Source: Eubacteriales bacterium (GTDB lineage Bacteria > Bacillota > Clostridia > Oscillospirales > Butyricicoccaceae). Taken from it: a stretch of 64,000 nt of DNA. The notes beneath the pieces are model-generated. The model searched no databases. It had not been told where the DNA came from and worked only from the letters and a program-made list of their open reading frames with translations. A program made the position numbers and the translations under genes. The DNA lies in assembly GCA_030524205.1 (NCBI GenBank), contig JAUNGZ010000004.1, positions 42,756 through 106,755 of the forward strand. The letters are read 5' to 3'. The first letter of the stretch is position 1; each line of letters opens with the position of its first letter. This document shows positions 16,539-24,522 of the stretch, in pieces.

Positions 16539-16834
16539 CAGGACTTCGGGCCTCGTCGGCCCAAACTGCGCTCTGTTCCTTCGGGCCAAGTTGGCCCGAA
16601 GTCACCCCGCTCCGTTGCGCCTCCTTTTCCCACAAAGTCATTCGACTTTGTGGGAGCCCTCTTATCCGAGGTGCGGGGCTCTACCAAGAGAGTGCGAAAC
16701 CGTTTCCGGCATCGGCCCTTCTGGCTTTTGCACTCCTTCAGATAGCGGCATCCATCACAGCAGTCATTGCCTCCACGGCCCGGGCGGGGGATTTCCTTCA
16801 TCATTTTTTCGTAGGGACTGTTGGTAAAGTTCAT
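16538..16834 (-). CDS. Small Cys-containing ICE protein with repeat-extended tail
   Basis: 98 aa. The N-terminal part (MNFTNSPYEKMMKEIPRPGR ... CCDGCRYLKECKSQKGRC) is a compact cysteine motif known from these elements. From about residue 60 the coding sequence runs through an 11-bp hairpin (16629-16654), palindrome copy 8 and a degenerate copy, so the tail appears to be made of repeat DNA. Start and stop overlap both neighbours (ATGA and TGATG). Confidence 0.7.
   Translation of the reverse strand: MNFTNSPYEKMMKEIPRPGRGGNDCCDGCRYLKECKSQKGRCRKRFRTLLVEPRTSDKRAPTKSNDFVGKGGATERGDFGPTWPEGTERSLGRRGPKS
16543..16565. repeat. Degenerate ICE palindrome
   Basis: CTTCGGGCC, an altered centre, then GGCCCAAAC; looks like a decayed copy within the overlap region of two Cys-rich genes. 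Confidence 0.45.
16579..16601. repeat. ICE palindrome copy 8
   Basis: Full-length copy inside the 3' part of the 98-aa gene. Confidence 0.9.
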
Positions 16835-17448
16835 TCCTCGTCCTCCGTTTCTTCCTCAACCTCCATATCGCCGTAAGGGTCGTTTTCGTCATAGTCATAA
16901 TCGTCCTCGTCCATATCGACGGCTTCATGCTTCGGACGGTAGACCTTGAAGTAATAAGCCGCACCGCCGCCAGCCAGCAGGACAAGGGCAACGATCACAA
17001 GGTTGCCAAGAGGAAAGCCCGCCTCTTTTTCCGGCTCCGGCTCAGGTTCAGGCGAAGGCTCCGGGGTGGGCTCCTGCGGGGTCACAGGCTCTATGGGCGC
17101 TGGCTCCGGGGAAGGCTCCGCAAGGGCCAGCAGGTCATTTTCCGTGACGGCATTTAAGAAGTACACATTTTCCTGTCCCCGCTGGCGGTCAATGACCAGA
17201 TAAAAGACATTCTCGCTGGGGGTCGTGATGGTAAAGAACTCCTTGCCGTCCTCGTCGGTGGCGTTGTCTACCACAGTCCCCGTCCCGTCCGGGGTAAAGG
17301 GCTTTGCGGTGGTTTCTTCCTCCACGGCTGGCGGGGGCGTTTCCTCGGTGGGCTCGCCGCTCTGGGCGTAGGCCGTGACGCTCATACAGGTAAGGGAAAG
17401 CAGGGCGGCGGTCAAGACTGCGGCCCTGCAAAACAGCTTATTTCTCAT
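16831..17448 (-). CDS. Secreted, membrane-anchored DUF4366-like protein
   Basis: 205 aa from ATG at 17448 (AAAGGAGG with 9-base spacing). N-terminal signal peptide (AAVLTAALLSLTCMSVTAYA), an outside domain (FFTITTPSENVFYLVIDRQR), a Pro/Glu repeat linker near residues 110-140, a transmembrane segment (LGNLVIVALVLLAGGGAAYY), and a short very acidic cytoplasmic tail. In Tn1549-type elements this protein lies between the hydrolase and cysteine-rich genes and is likely part of the cell-envelope transfer apparatus. Its start lies within the 3' end of the DUF4315-like gene. Confidence 0.82.
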   Translation of the reverse strand: MRNKLFCRAAVLTAALLSLTCMSVTAYAQSGEPTEETPPPAVEEETTAKPFTPDGTGTVVDNATDEDGKEFFTITTPSENVFYLVIDRQRGQENVYFLNAVTENDLLALAEPSPEPAPIEPVTPQEPTPEPSPEPEPEPEKEAGFPLGNLVIVALVLLAGGGAAYYFKVYRPKHEAVDMDEDDYDYDENDPYGDMEVEEETEDEE

Positions 17449-17692
17449 GTGCGGTGTCCTCCTTTTCTTCATGGGACTTCGGGCCAAGTTGGCCCGAAGC
17501 GGCGAGATTGGGGTTATCAAAAAAGGCGGCCAGCTCGGAGGGCGTCAGTTTCAGAGAGCGGACAGCCTGAACGATCATGCTGTTTTCTTCCTCCTGACGC
17601 TGTTTCTCTAAGTCCCTGACCTTGGCCTGCCACTCGGCGGCCTTCTCTCTGGCCTTCAAAAGCTCCTTGTCGATTTTTTCAAGTTTCGTCAT
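17438..17692 (-). CDS. DUF4315-like coiled-coil protein
   Basis: 84 aa. A coiled coil (KIDKELLKAREKAAEWQAKV ... EEENS) leads into VRSLKLTPSELAAFFDNP, typical of the family. The last 20 residues (ASGQLGPKSHEEKEDTAHEK) are encoded by palindrome copy 9 and leader sequence of the next gene, so the original protein probably ended earlier. It overlaps the next gene by 11 bp. Confidence 0.78.
   Translation of the reverse strand: MTKLEKIDKELLKAREKAAEWQAKVRDLEKQRQEEENSMIVQAVRSLKLTPSELAAFFDNPNLAASGQLGPKSHEEKEDTAHEK
17477..17499. repeat. ICE palindrome copy 9
   Basis: Full-length copy read through at the 3' end of the DUF4315-like gene. Confidence 0.92.
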
Positions 17693-17713
17693 GTCATGCT
17701 CCTTTCCGTGAGA

Positions 17714-19525
17714 TCAGTCTAATCTTCCGAAGGTATAAAAGTGCTGTTGCCAGTAAGAGGTGGCAATGCTGGCATATTTGATGGGGGCGCCGCAATGGAT
17801 CATCATGTTATTTCCCACATAGATACCCACATGGCTGGCCCCGCTGGTGTTGTAAGTCCCCTGAAAGAAAATCAGGTCGCCCGGCTTTGCGTCCTGCGGG
17901 GACACCCGGGCGCATTGGCTCAAAATCCCGTTGGCTGTGGTGCGGGGCAGACTGTGTACGCCGGAGTTGGAATACACCCAGCAGACAAAGCCGGAACAGT
18001 CAAAGCTGGTGCTTGGGGAGGAACCGCCCCACACATAGGGATAGCCCAGATACTTTTCCGCCTCCGTGATAAGGGCCGCAAAGGCCGGGTCGGAAAGGGC
18101 TTCGCCGGGGATGGTGTAATCACTTCCGGGGTCATGGCTGCCACCGCCGCCCGAGTAAATGTCGTCCCACAGATAGGGTTTGTTGCCTTTGAGCTCCAAG
18201 GTTATGTCGTAGATTTCCTTCTGCTCGGCACTTAACAGGGAATTGACCACCACAGGAAGGGTCTTGTTGTCCAGCCGCACATGGAGGATGTAATACTCAT
18301 AGGGAACCTCGTAGGTGTCCGTATGGGTGTTTCCTTCCTCGTCCGTCCATGTGTCCGTCTCGGTGCGGTAGCGTATCTCCACTTCCTCGGTCAAGGTCAG
18401 CTTGTACTGTGCCTCGAATAAGGCTCTAAGCTCCCCCTGCACATTCTCCCGGGTATAGGTGCGGAGCTTGGCGATCAGGTAAGAGGTCAGCTCATAGGGG
18501 TTGTGGCCCAGCTCGTCCACATCGTAGCGGTATTCGTCATAGCCGGGGTGAGTGCTCTCGATGTTCGCCACTTCCCGCCGCAGTTCATCTTCAAGGGCGG
18601 TATAGTCCTCATTGGCCCCCAAAATGTCCTCGTCCTCGGCGGTGTAGGAAGTCCCCACCACGGCGTTCATCATGCCAGTACCCAGCGAAGGGAGGGCGGA
18701 AAAGGCAGAGTTGAGGATAAGGAACAGGACGAACAGCAACAGGATAATGAGAGCCCCGCCCTTATGGTTGCGGACAAACTGCGCCACATGGGCCGCCGCC
18801 TTCTCCGTGGTGGTTGCCGCCGTTCCCGCCGCCTTGGCAGTCTGCTTTGCGGCTTCTCTGGCCTGTCTGGCATACTCCCGTTTGATTTTCCATTTCTGGG
18901 CCATGCGGGATAAGACATTGCTGGAAAGCTCCGGGTGCTCCTGCGCCATCTGCTGATAGTGGAGGTTGGCGTTGGCCTTCATGGTCTTGTGTTCCCATTT
19001 CTCCACCTGACGGGCCGGGTGCTCCCGGATACGTCGCTTGGCGTAGCGGCTGACCTTACGGGCTCCGGCTTCGGCCAGAAGCTCGGTCTTGTGGGCTCCT
19101 TCTGTTCCTACATTTTCCTGCTCGACCTCATGGATTTTCTGGTGGCCGTAGGCCCACACACCAGCCCCCGCCGCCTTGGCCGCCCGCTTGGGGAGGCCGG
19201 GCGGCTTCTGGGGCTTCTGCCGGGCCAGCTTTTCCTTGGCGGCATCCAGCTTCACGGCGGACTGTTCGGCCTTGGCCTCGGCCCGTTCCTTCTTTTTCTC
19301 CTGTTTGTCCTTATGGGTCTTGTGGGCCGCCTGTTCCTCCTGACGCAAGCGGGAGGACGGCTTTTCCCGTTCCCCGTCCTGCTTGAATTTCCCGGTGCTG
19401 TGGGGCTTCGGGCCAACTTGGCCCGAAGTCCTGGCCCTCTCGTTCCGGGTCACTTCATCCTCACTGAATTGGAGCCGCCCACGCTTCACACGTTTGCCCG
19501 GCGGTTTTTTAGAGTGCTTTTCCGT
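17714..19525 (-). CDS. NlpC/P60 transfer hydrolase with probable ACG start
   Basis: 603 aa from ACG at 19525; AAGGAGG stands 8 bases upstream, and the only nearby common start, GTG 19534, lies inside that site. Order of parts: basic N-terminus (EKHSKKPPGKRVKRGRLQFS), a charged linker holding palindrome copy 10, one transmembrane segment (GALIILLLFVLFLI, about 260-285), an outside region, and a C-terminal NlpC/P60 cysteine peptidase. The catalytic Cys is in FDCSGFVCWVY (about 507) and the His in GASHVGIYVG (about 560). Such proteins (Tn916 Orf14 type) open peptidoglycan for the conjugation channel. Confidence 0.88.
   Translation of the reverse strand, partial: TEKHSKKPPGKRVKRGRLQFSEDEVTRNERARTSGQVGPKPHSTGKFKQDGEREKPSSRLRQEEQAAHKTHKDKQEKKKERAEAKAEQSAVKLDAAKEKLARQKPQKPPGLPKRAAKAAGAGVWAYGHQKIHEVEQENVGTEGAHKTELLAEAGARKVSRYAKRRIREHPARQVEKWEHKTMKANANLHYQQMAQEHPELSSNVLSRMAQKWKIKREYARQAREAAKQTAKAAGTAATTTEKAAAHVAQFVRNHKGGALIILLLFVLFLILNSAFSALPSLGTGMMNAVVGTSYTAEDEDILGANEDYTALEDELRREVANIESTHPGYDEYRYDVDELGHNPYELTSYLIAKLRTYTRENVQGELRALFEAQYKLTLTEEVEIRYRTETDTWTDEEGNTHTDTYEVPYEYYILHVRLDNKTLPVVVNSLLSAEQKEIYDITLELKGNKPYLWDDIYSGGGGSHDPGSDYTIPGEALSDPAFAALITEAEKYLGYPYVWGGSSPSTSFDCSGFVCWVYSNSGVHSLPRTTANGILSQCARVSPQDAKPGDLIFFQGTYNTSGASHVGIYVGNNMMIHCGAPIKYASIATSYWQQHFYTFGRLD
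19406..19428. repeat. ICE palindrome copy 10
   Basis: Inside the hydrolase gene, encoding TSGQVGPK near residue 35 in a non-conserved linker. Confidence 0.92.
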
Positions 19526-19621
19526 GGAAAACACCTCCTTCCTCTGGATAGTAAAAAAGCCAGTCAATATCGCTGGACATTGTACTGGCACACTTCTTTG
19601 TTAAATTGAAACTTGCCGCTT

Positions 19622-19644
19622 CTTCGGGCCAACTTGGCCCGAAG
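19622..19644. repeat. ICE palindrome copy 11
   Basis: Between the VirB4 stop and the hydrolase leader. Confidence 0.92.
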
Positions 19645-19649
19645 TGGCC

Positions 19650-22052
19650 TTACCCATTGGCCGCCTCCTTTTCCTCCGGGCGGGTGGTCATAATAGAGTA
19701 GAGCTTGGTATTCTTCGGGAAACGGTCAACAAACGGGATGGTCACATTTCCGAAGAACAGAAGGCCCTCGCCGGAATTGGAGTGGGTCACATAGGAAAGC
19801 TGATGGGGGCTGATACCCAACTGCTTGGCAAGTATCTGCCTGTCCCCCTGCGCCTGTGACAGGAGCACCATGAAGTCGGAGTTTTCAAAGATGTTCTCAA
19901 TCTGTCGGCTGGCAAGGAGGTCTTTCACGTTCTGGGTCAGGGCACTCGGCACACAGCCTTTCTTGCGGAGCATCTTCCAGATGGTCACAAAGTAGCTGGA
20001 AGTCAGCTCGTCCTGCAACAGCACATGGAACTCGTCATAGTAGCACCATGTAGCGATACCGCAGGAGAAGTTGTGGGAAACCTGACTGTTCATCAGGTCG
20101 TTGATGATGTGCATGGCAATGGTGCGGAGGCCGGAGCCCAGCCGCTTTAAGTCAAAGCACACCACACGGGCGTTCTTGTAGTCCATGTTGGTCTTGTGGT
20201 TGAAGATGTTGAGGGAGCCGGATACATAGATTTCAAGGGCCGTTGCCAGCCGCTTTGCCTCGGGCTCGGTCTGCTGGCAGAGAAGGTCATACAGGTCTTG
20301 GAGGGTCGGCATGGGGGTATTGTCCGGGTCATTCAGCAAATCCCGGTACACCATGCGGGCGCATCGGTCAATGATGGTGCGTTCCACCGGCTGTAAGCCG
20401 TCCTTGCCGCCCACAATCAGCTCCATCAGGGAAAGGATAAAATCACATTTCAGACTGATGGGCGAAACCTCGTCATCCATGTTCACATCCAAATCCATTG
20501 GGTTGATATGGTGCGGGCTGTTGGGGGCCACCTCCACCACAAGGCCGTCCTTCCCGAACTGGCGCACTAGCGGCGAATATTCGCCCATCGGGTCAAGAAT
20601 GATGATACGGTCACTGGTGGCAAGGAACACATTGACAAGCTCCCGTTTTCCGGCAAAGGATTTGCCGGAGCCGGGAACGCCCAGATACAGGCCGTTGGGG
20701 TTTTTGAGCTTCTTGCGGTTTGCCATGATGACATTGTGGGACAGGGCATTTAAGCCGTAATAAATGGCCTCCCCGTCCATGCGGAGCTCCTGCGTCATAA
20801 ACGGCACGAAGATCGCCGTGGAGCTGGTAGTCATCCCCCGGTGTATCTCGATACCGTTGTGGCCCAGCGGAAGGCTGGACACAAGGCCCTGTTCCTGCTG
20901 GAAGTCCAGCCGCTTCAAAATGCAGTTGTATTTCTGCATGATACCCGATACCGTGAACAGGTCATTGTCCAGCTCCCGGCGGGTGGCGGCGGTATTTACC
21001 ACAAGGAAGGTCAAAAGGAACATTCGCTCATTCCGGCTCTGCAAGTCGTTCAACAGGTTCTTTGCGTCCTGACTGAATGTAACAAGGTCGGGCGGGAGTA
21101 TGTCCATATCGTAGCCGCTTCGGACGGCCTTTTTCTGTTCCTCCACCTTCATCTTGTCAATGTCGCTGACCTTGCCCTTGATGGTCTTGATGGCCTTGGC
21201 CTGGTCTACCGTCTGGATGTGCATGGTAATGGTCATTTCAGCGTCCACCTCCAACAGCTCCGCAAGGAGCTTGTCGGAGAGCTCGGAGGCCATGATCTGC
21301 ATATACGAAGCGGCTCCCCATGTGGAGCCCATGCGGAACAGACGGCTCTGGCGGAAGTCAAAGCTGGTCGGTGCAATGAAGTCTTTGGTGGAAAGCCCGG
21401 TCTGGGGTATCATATCCCACGAAAAGCGGAAGGGCTCTGTTCCGCTGGGGTGGAGCTGGCCGTGAAGGATCTCCAAGCGTTCCAGTCCGTTGAGGGGCCG
21501 GGACTGCGCCCCCAGCTTTGTGAAGTTACTGCAAATGTCGGCCTCCACACGCTCCAGCCGGGGCTTGGCAGTAGCAAGGCTGTCCGCCGTAATGCCGAAG
21601 GTCAACAGCTTCGTCCGAACAATGCCGTTGTTGCTCTTGGCGATCTGGCCCTCCAGCATATCCACATATTCACTCCGCATATCGCTGTATTCATCCTCCC
21701 GCATGGGGATGTTGATGGTGTACTTGCTGTCCGGGCGGCTCCTGTGGTTGATGAAGGAGAGCTGGAACGGAAGGGAGCTGTCAAAGGAATTGAGGAAGGC
21801 ACAGTAGCCGTCAAAAATGGCCGACTGGTCATCGGCCTGTGCAAGCTGGTAATTGATGTCCTCATATTCAATGGTCTTGGTAAACAGCCTGTCGTTTACC
21901 CGGCAGATACCATCCTTGAAAAGCTCCCGGTAAGGGATGGTCTGCTGTGCGGTCTGCGGCCCGGCCTTTTGGGCCTTGGCCTGTTTGGCGGGCTTATGGT
22001 CAGGACGCTTTCTTTTTGCGTCCGGCCTTTTTGCCCCTCTGGTTGTCTGCAA
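19650..22052 (-). CDS. VirB4-type conjugation ATPase
   Basis: 800 aa from TTG at 22052 (AAGGAGG with 9-base spacing, inside the previous gene). N-terminal domain with QQTIPYRELFKDGICRVNDR; C-terminal P-loop ATPase with Walker A LGVPGSGKSFAGKR (about 452-465), RIIILDPMGEYSPL, and the late CYYDEFHVLL Walker B-like and LSQAQGDRQILAKQ blocks. It is the main energising ATPase of the type IV secretion apparatus at the inner membrane. No frame damage is seen. Confidence 0.95.
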   Translation of the reverse strand: MQTTRGAKRPDAKRKRPDHKPAKQAKAQKAGPQTAQQTIPYRELFKDGICRVNDRLFTKTIEYEDINYQLAQADDQSAIFDGYCAFLNSFDSSLPFQLSFINHRSRPDSKYTINIPMREDEYSDMRSEYVDMLEGQIAKSNNGIVRTKLLTFGITADSLATAKPRLERVEADICSNFTKLGAQSRPLNGLERLEILHGQLHPSGTEPFRFSWDMIPQTGLSTKDFIAPTSFDFRQSRLFRMGSTWGAASYMQIMASELSDKLLAELLEVDAEMTITMHIQTVDQAKAIKTIKGKVSDIDKMKVEEQKKAVRSGYDMDILPPDLVTFSQDAKNLLNDLQSRNERMFLLTFLVVNTAATRRELDNDLFTVSGIMQKYNCILKRLDFQQEQGLVSSLPLGHNGIEIHRGMTTSSTAIFVPFMTQELRMDGEAIYYGLNALSHNVIMANRKKLKNPNGLYLGVPGSGKSFAGKRELVNVFLATSDRIIILDPMGEYSPLVRQFGKDGLVVEVAPNSPHHINPMDLDVNMDDEVSPISLKCDFILSLMELIVGGKDGLQPVERTIIDRCARMVYRDLLNDPDNTPMPTLQDLYDLLCQQTEPEAKRLATALEIYVSGSLNIFNHKTNMDYKNARVVCFDLKRLGSGLRTIAMHIINDLMNSQVSHNFSCGIATWCYYDEFHVLLQDELTSSYFVTIWKMLRKKGCVPSALTQNVKDLLASRQIENIFENSDFMVLLSQAQGDRQILAKQLGISPHQLSYVTHSNSGEGLLFFGNVTIPFVDRFPKNTKLYSIMTTRPEEKEAANG

Positions 22053-22389
22053 TCGGCTTTTCCTCCTTTCGGTTCAAAAAAGCATAGAAGTTGTTGGTCT
22101 TATAGGGCCTGACCCGTGGCAACAGAAATTTTGTGCGGATGATGTTGGCGAGCACCTTTTCAAAAGGGAGCCCGTCTTTTTCAAACATGGCGAACAAAAA
22201 ACACGGCATCATCAGGCCGATCATCAGGAACAGAGCTGTGCTGTTCCCGATATGGGAGCGGGTAAACAGGTAGAACGGGATACCGATACCGCCCGCTATG
22301 GAAAAACAGATAAGCTGGCGTTTCGTCAGGTTGAAGGCCAGCTTGGTCTTGATACGGGTCAAGTCGTTTGGGACTGGCACATAGGCCAT
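22000..22389 (-). CDS. PrgI-family membrane protein
   Basis: 129 aa from ATG at 22389 (AAAGGAGG upstream). VPVPNDLTRIKTKLAFNLTK is the conserved start, then two hydrophobic segments (LICFSIAGGIGIPFYLF; TALFLMIGLMMPCFLFAMF) and a basic tail. PrgI/VirB3-like proteins pair with VirB4 in the Gram-positive conjugation channel. The 3' end overlaps virB4 by 53 bp. Confidence 0.88.
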   Translation of the reverse strand: MAYVPVPNDLTRIKTKLAFNLTKRQLICFSIAGGIGIPFYLFTRSHIGNSTALFLMIGLMMPCFLFAMFEKDGLPFEKVLANIIRTKFLLPRVRPYKTNNFYAFLNRKEEKPIADNQRGKKAGRKKKAS

Positions 22390-22405
22390 GAAAACCTCCT
22401 TTCCG

Positions 22406-22428
22406 CTTCGGGCCAACTTGGCCCGAAG
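22406..22428. repeat. ICE palindrome copy 12
   Basis: One base from the stop of the 133-aa gene and just upstream of the PrgI gene's ribosome site. Confidence 0.92.
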
Positions 22429-22830
22429 TCAACGCTGTGTCTGGCGGGCCGGGGCCTCCCTCCGGGCGGCCTGTGCCGCTTCAAGGCCGGATTGTCTGGC
22501 CCGCCAATAGTCCGGGTTATACTGCTTTAGGGATTGGTTGATGTTTTCCTCAAAGGCGGCCTTGTCCCGGATACGCTCGGGTATCTGCCAGAGCTTCTTA
22601 TCAAGGAGCTCCCGCAGCACCACGCTTTCCTGTGTATCTTCCTCAAAGCAGAGATAGCCGCCCCGCTTGAAGCCGCACTTTTTCGCCGCCGGGGAGAGGA
22701 AGGCTGACACCTCCTTGGAAACCATCGTCCCGCCGTGGCTGGCGGTGCTCACAAGGAACACGCCGGGGCAGAGCATATCACAGGTCTGCACCTTGCCCCA
22801 CGGGGACTTTTCCGGCCCCTGATACATCAT
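22429..22830 (-). CDS. Conserved ICE protein, unknown function
   Basis: 133 aa. MMYQGPEKSPWGKVQTCDML ... GVFLVSTASHGGTMVSKEVS suggests a compact soluble domain; the C-terminus is Ala/Arg-rich. The start overlaps the SpoVG-like gene stop (ATGA), so translation is coupled. Proteins with this opening appear beside spoVG-like genes in related elements. No catalytic motif is evident. Confidence 0.75.
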   Translation of the reverse strand: MMYQGPEKSPWGKVQTCDMLCPGVFLVSTASHGGTMVSKEVSAFLSPAAKKCGFKRGGYLCFEEDTQESVVLRELLDKKLWQIPERIRDKAAFEENINQSLKQYNPDYWRARQSGLEAAQAARREAPARQTQR

Positions 22831-23264
22831 CGCTCCGCACCCTTAGAGGGCCTTTCCTTGGGCGGTCTGGCCGCCTTCTCCTTGGCCGCTTCTTTGGCCC
22901 CGGCCTCCAACTGGTCTTTGATGGAAGGCCGTTCCTGTGCGGCGGCTACTGCCTGCAAGCGTCCGATCTCTGCCGAGTAGGCGTTGAGGATAGCCCCGTG
23001 GAGCTCTTTTCTAAACTCCCCTGTGATGGGCTTGGCCGTGTCCCGGTAGCCTGTCTTGCTGGATTTGTCCGGCTTGCTTGGCATACCCACATAAAGGCCC
23101 TTATCCGTTTGCAGGATTTTGAAGTCCTCCACCACAAAGCAGTCGTTGAACTTTACATTGGCAAAGCCCAGCAGGTTGCCCTTGGGCTCGATGGCCCGGA
23201 CGCTCACATCCAGTTTCATGGGGGCGGCCTCCTGTACGGGGCTGTTCTTTTCCTGTTCTGTCAT
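22827..23264 (-). CDS. SpoVG-domain regulator
   Basis: 145 aa from ATG at 23264 (GGAAAGGAGG upstream). Residues about 16-100 are a SpoVG fold: KLDVSVRAIEPKGNLLGFAN, VKFNDCFVVEDFKIL, GLYVGMPSKPD. The C-terminal third is Lys/Ala/Glu-rich. SpoVG proteins bind nucleic acid site-specifically; ICE copies are presumed regulators of transfer genes. Confidence 0.85.
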   Translation of the reverse strand: MTEQEKNSPVQEAAPMKLDVSVRAIEPKGNLLGFANVKFNDCFVVEDFKILQTDKGLYVGMPSKPDKSSKTGYRDTAKPITGEFRKELHGAILNAYSAEIGRLQAVAAAQERPSIKDQLEAGAKEAAKEKAARPPKERPSKGAER

Positions 23265-23285
23265 TTCTGTTTCCTCCTTTCCGGC

Positions 23286-23307
23286 CTCGGGCCAACTTGG
23301 CCCGAAG
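23286..23307. repeat. ICE palindrome copy 13
   Basis: Between the VirB6 stop and the SpoVG-like gene. Confidence 0.9.
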
Positions 23308-23318
23308 TCCTTATGATT

Positions 23319-24185
23319 TTAGTGGGCTCCGAAGATGGATTTTGCCAGCGTTCCCGTCTTGAACAGAACGAAGCACAACAGGACGGTGTACCCCACACAA
23401 GTCCAGATGGCGTTCATCATGTCGCCGCCTGTGCCGATACTCTGCACCAGTACGGCGTAGATGGCCATACACACCATAATGAGCATCCCTTGAAAGCCCA
23501 CGGCAAACAGGGACTTGAAGTAGTTGTGTCCCATGTGGCCCACCTCCCGGTTGACGCTGGTGGCAAAGGGGATGGGCGCAAGGCTGGTCATTAAGTAAAT
23601 CTCAATCATACGCCCATAGACGATGACGAAGATCACGATGTTTAAGGCCGTCATGGTAAACTGCACGAAGAAGGATTGCAGGAAGATACCAAGGAGCGGC
23701 CCCAGCTCCATTGCTTCAAGCTGGGTCTGCATATCATTCAGCACTTCCGGCGTGACCTCGGTGGAGCCTTGTATGAGGCCCGCTGACTGCTGGATCACAG
23801 ACTGGGATACATCAAATACCGCCATGACGATGTTGAAGGTGTTGGATAAAATCAGCACCGCAACGAAGGTCTTGAAGATCCACTTGAAGAAAATCCATGT
23901 GTCAAAGTTGTGCAGGTTGTTGTGCTCGATCAGCATTTGAATGAGCTCATAGGTCATCACGAAGGTAAGCACTACCCCGGCAATCGGTAGGATGACCGTT
24001 TCAGAGAGCTGGCGTATCATGGAAAAGACCCCGGCGTTCCATGCCGCCGGGGTCGTCCCTACCTGCGCCGCAATCTCTCCGACACGCTCATTCACATTGG
24101 TAAAGAGCCCGCCGAGGTTTCCCATGATACCCTCGACCAACAGCCCTTTGAGCCATTCTGTGATAGCGTCGAAGATACTTTGCAT
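23319..24185 (-). CDS. VirB6/TrbL-like membrane channel protein
   Basis: 288 aa from ATG at 24185 (AAGGAG upstream). About six hydrophobic segments: VILPIAGVVLTFVMTYELI, FVAVLILSNTFNIVMAVF, FTMTALNIVIFVIVYGRMI and MLIMVCMAIYAVLVQ are clearest. The length and the position after the Maff2-like gene match the CD0411/VirB6 group of Tn1549-like elements. It forms the polytopic inner-membrane core of the conjugation channel. Confidence 0.88.
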   Translation of the reverse strand: MQSIFDAITEWLKGLLVEGIMGNLGGLFTNVNERVGEIAAQVGTTPAAWNAGVFSMIRQLSETVILPIAGVVLTFVMTYELIQMLIEHNNLHNFDTWIFFKWIFKTFVAVLILSNTFNIVMAVFDVSQSVIQQSAGLIQGSTEVTPEVLNDMQTQLEAMELGPLLGIFLQSFFVQFTMTALNIVIFVIVYGRMIEIYLMTSLAPIPFATSVNREVGHMGHNYFKSLFAVGFQGMLIMVCMAIYAVLVQSIGTGGDMMNAIWTCVGYTVLLCFVLFKTGTLAKSIFGAH

Positions 24186-24205
24186 TGCTTACTCCTTTCA
24201 AAGAC

Positions 24206-24418
24206 TTAGAACAGGTTTGCCAGCAGAGGGATGAGGTTCATACCCAGCAGGACGATACCGCCGCCAGCCATGAGCTGCTTCATGCCCTGGCTCTTGCTCG
24301 CAGGGTTGTCCGCCCCGTAGCCTTCCAGAAGATTGACGATACCCCATGCGCCGAGGCCGCAGCCGATAGCCATAACCAGAACCTTCAAAGTGTCAACAGC
24401 AGAAGCGAAAAATTCCAT
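24206..24418 (-). CDS. Maff2-like small membrane protein
   Basis: 70 aa, two hydrophobic segments (LKVLVMAIGCGLGAWGIVNL; LMAGGGIVLLGMNLIPLLANL) around a polar loop, the layout of pilin-like (VirB2) subunits. GGAGG precedes ATG 24418. It is 20 bp upstream of virB6 and probably co-translated at high level. Confidence 0.85.
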   Translation of the reverse strand: MEFFASAVDTLKVLVMAIGCGLGAWGIVNLLEGYGADNPASKSQGMKQLMAGGGIVLLGMNLIPLLANLF

Positions 24419-24489
24419 ATAGTTTCCTCCATTTGATAAAAGATTGAATTGTGGGTAACAAAAAAACCGCCATATCTGGCGGCGGGGAA

Positions 24490-24511
24490 CCTCGGGCCAA
24501 CTTGTCCCGAA
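24490..24511. repeat. ICE palindrome copy 14
   Basis: Variant TTGTCCCG in the right arm, between virD4 and the Maff2-like gene. Confidence 0.88.
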
Positions 24512-24522
24512 GTGCTCTATGG

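Noticed and set aside
20841-22112. A 423-codon plus-strand frame over virB4
   Set aside because: VirB4 on the minus strand has complete Walker motifs; the plus frame has no recognisable content.
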